A DNA stretch of 13,231 nt from an uncultured Eubacteriales bacterium. GTDB lineage: Bacteria > Bacillota > Clostridia > Christensenellales > Aristaeellaceae. The position numbers were made by a program, and so were the translations under genes. Positions 13,228-13,231 of this stretch are shown piece after piece (position 1 is the first letter of the stretch; each line of letters begins with the position of its first letter). Under the pieces are notes generated by a model. That model saw only the letters and a program-made list of their open reading frames with translations. It searched no databases and was not told the DNA's origin. The stretch spans positions 1 through 13,231 of the forward strand of contig URUF01000050.1 of NCBI GenBank assembly GCA_900550955.1, given 5' to 3'.

Positions 13228-13231
13228 TAGG

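Noticed and set aside
13045..13231. Start of a dxr gene after cdsA
   Set aside because: No start codon with ribosome binding site and no dxr-like sequence is present before the window ends.

Overview
The window (13.2 kb, GC-rich, roughly 60% by eye) looks like the chromosome of a GC-rich Firmicute, most likely a member of the Clostridia. The evidence is the strong AAGGAGG-type ribosome binding sites, the frr-uppS-cdsA core block, a Re-citrate-synthase-like enzyme of the type known from clostridia, and small conserved proteins of clostridial flavour. I see no plasmid, transposase or complete prophage. No rRNA or tRNA gene was recognised.

Layout. (1) 77-3130, minus strand: a large membrane protein in which two TM-Cache-TM sensor units are fused in tandem to an MscS-type channel. 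A consensus ribosome binding site and ATG upstream (ATG at 3130) are followed by an in-frame TAA at codon 4, so the expressed start is uncertain. (2) 3206-5848, minus strand: an aminotransferase and a Re-citrate/homocitrate-synthase-family enzyme overlap by 8 nt. They are driven by a good promoter at 5967-5995 and closed by a good terminator at 3206-3245. The pair could feed oxaloacetate into citrate and then glutamate. (3) 6103-7395, plus strand: a secreted thioredoxin-like protein and CcdA, an extracytoplasmic thiol-redox pair with its own promoter. (4) 7396-7717: a 322-bp gene-free, highly structured region with two terminator-like hairpins, the second only 33 nt before the next start codon. 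(5) 7718-9457, plus strand: a cysteine-containing protein of unknown function, a small four-helix membrane protein, and a cytoplasm-type NlpC/P60-SH3 hydrolase, which probably form one unit. (6) 9369-10172, minus strand: a metal-dependent amidohydrolase whose 3' end overlaps the NlpC/P60 gene by 89 bp. (7) 10173-10603: a repeat- and hairpin-rich intergenic region ending in a good promoter. (8) 10604-13044, plus strand: frr, a small unknown gene, uppS and cdsA, which cover ribosome recycling, undecaprenyl diphosphate synthesis and CDP-diacylglycerol synthesis. pyrH, the usual gene before frr, is not present here.

The best candidates for something new are the double-Cache MscS fusion with its early stop codon, and the structured leader plus the three-gene cluster at 7396-9457. 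All functional calls come from reading motifs by eye; no database search was run.
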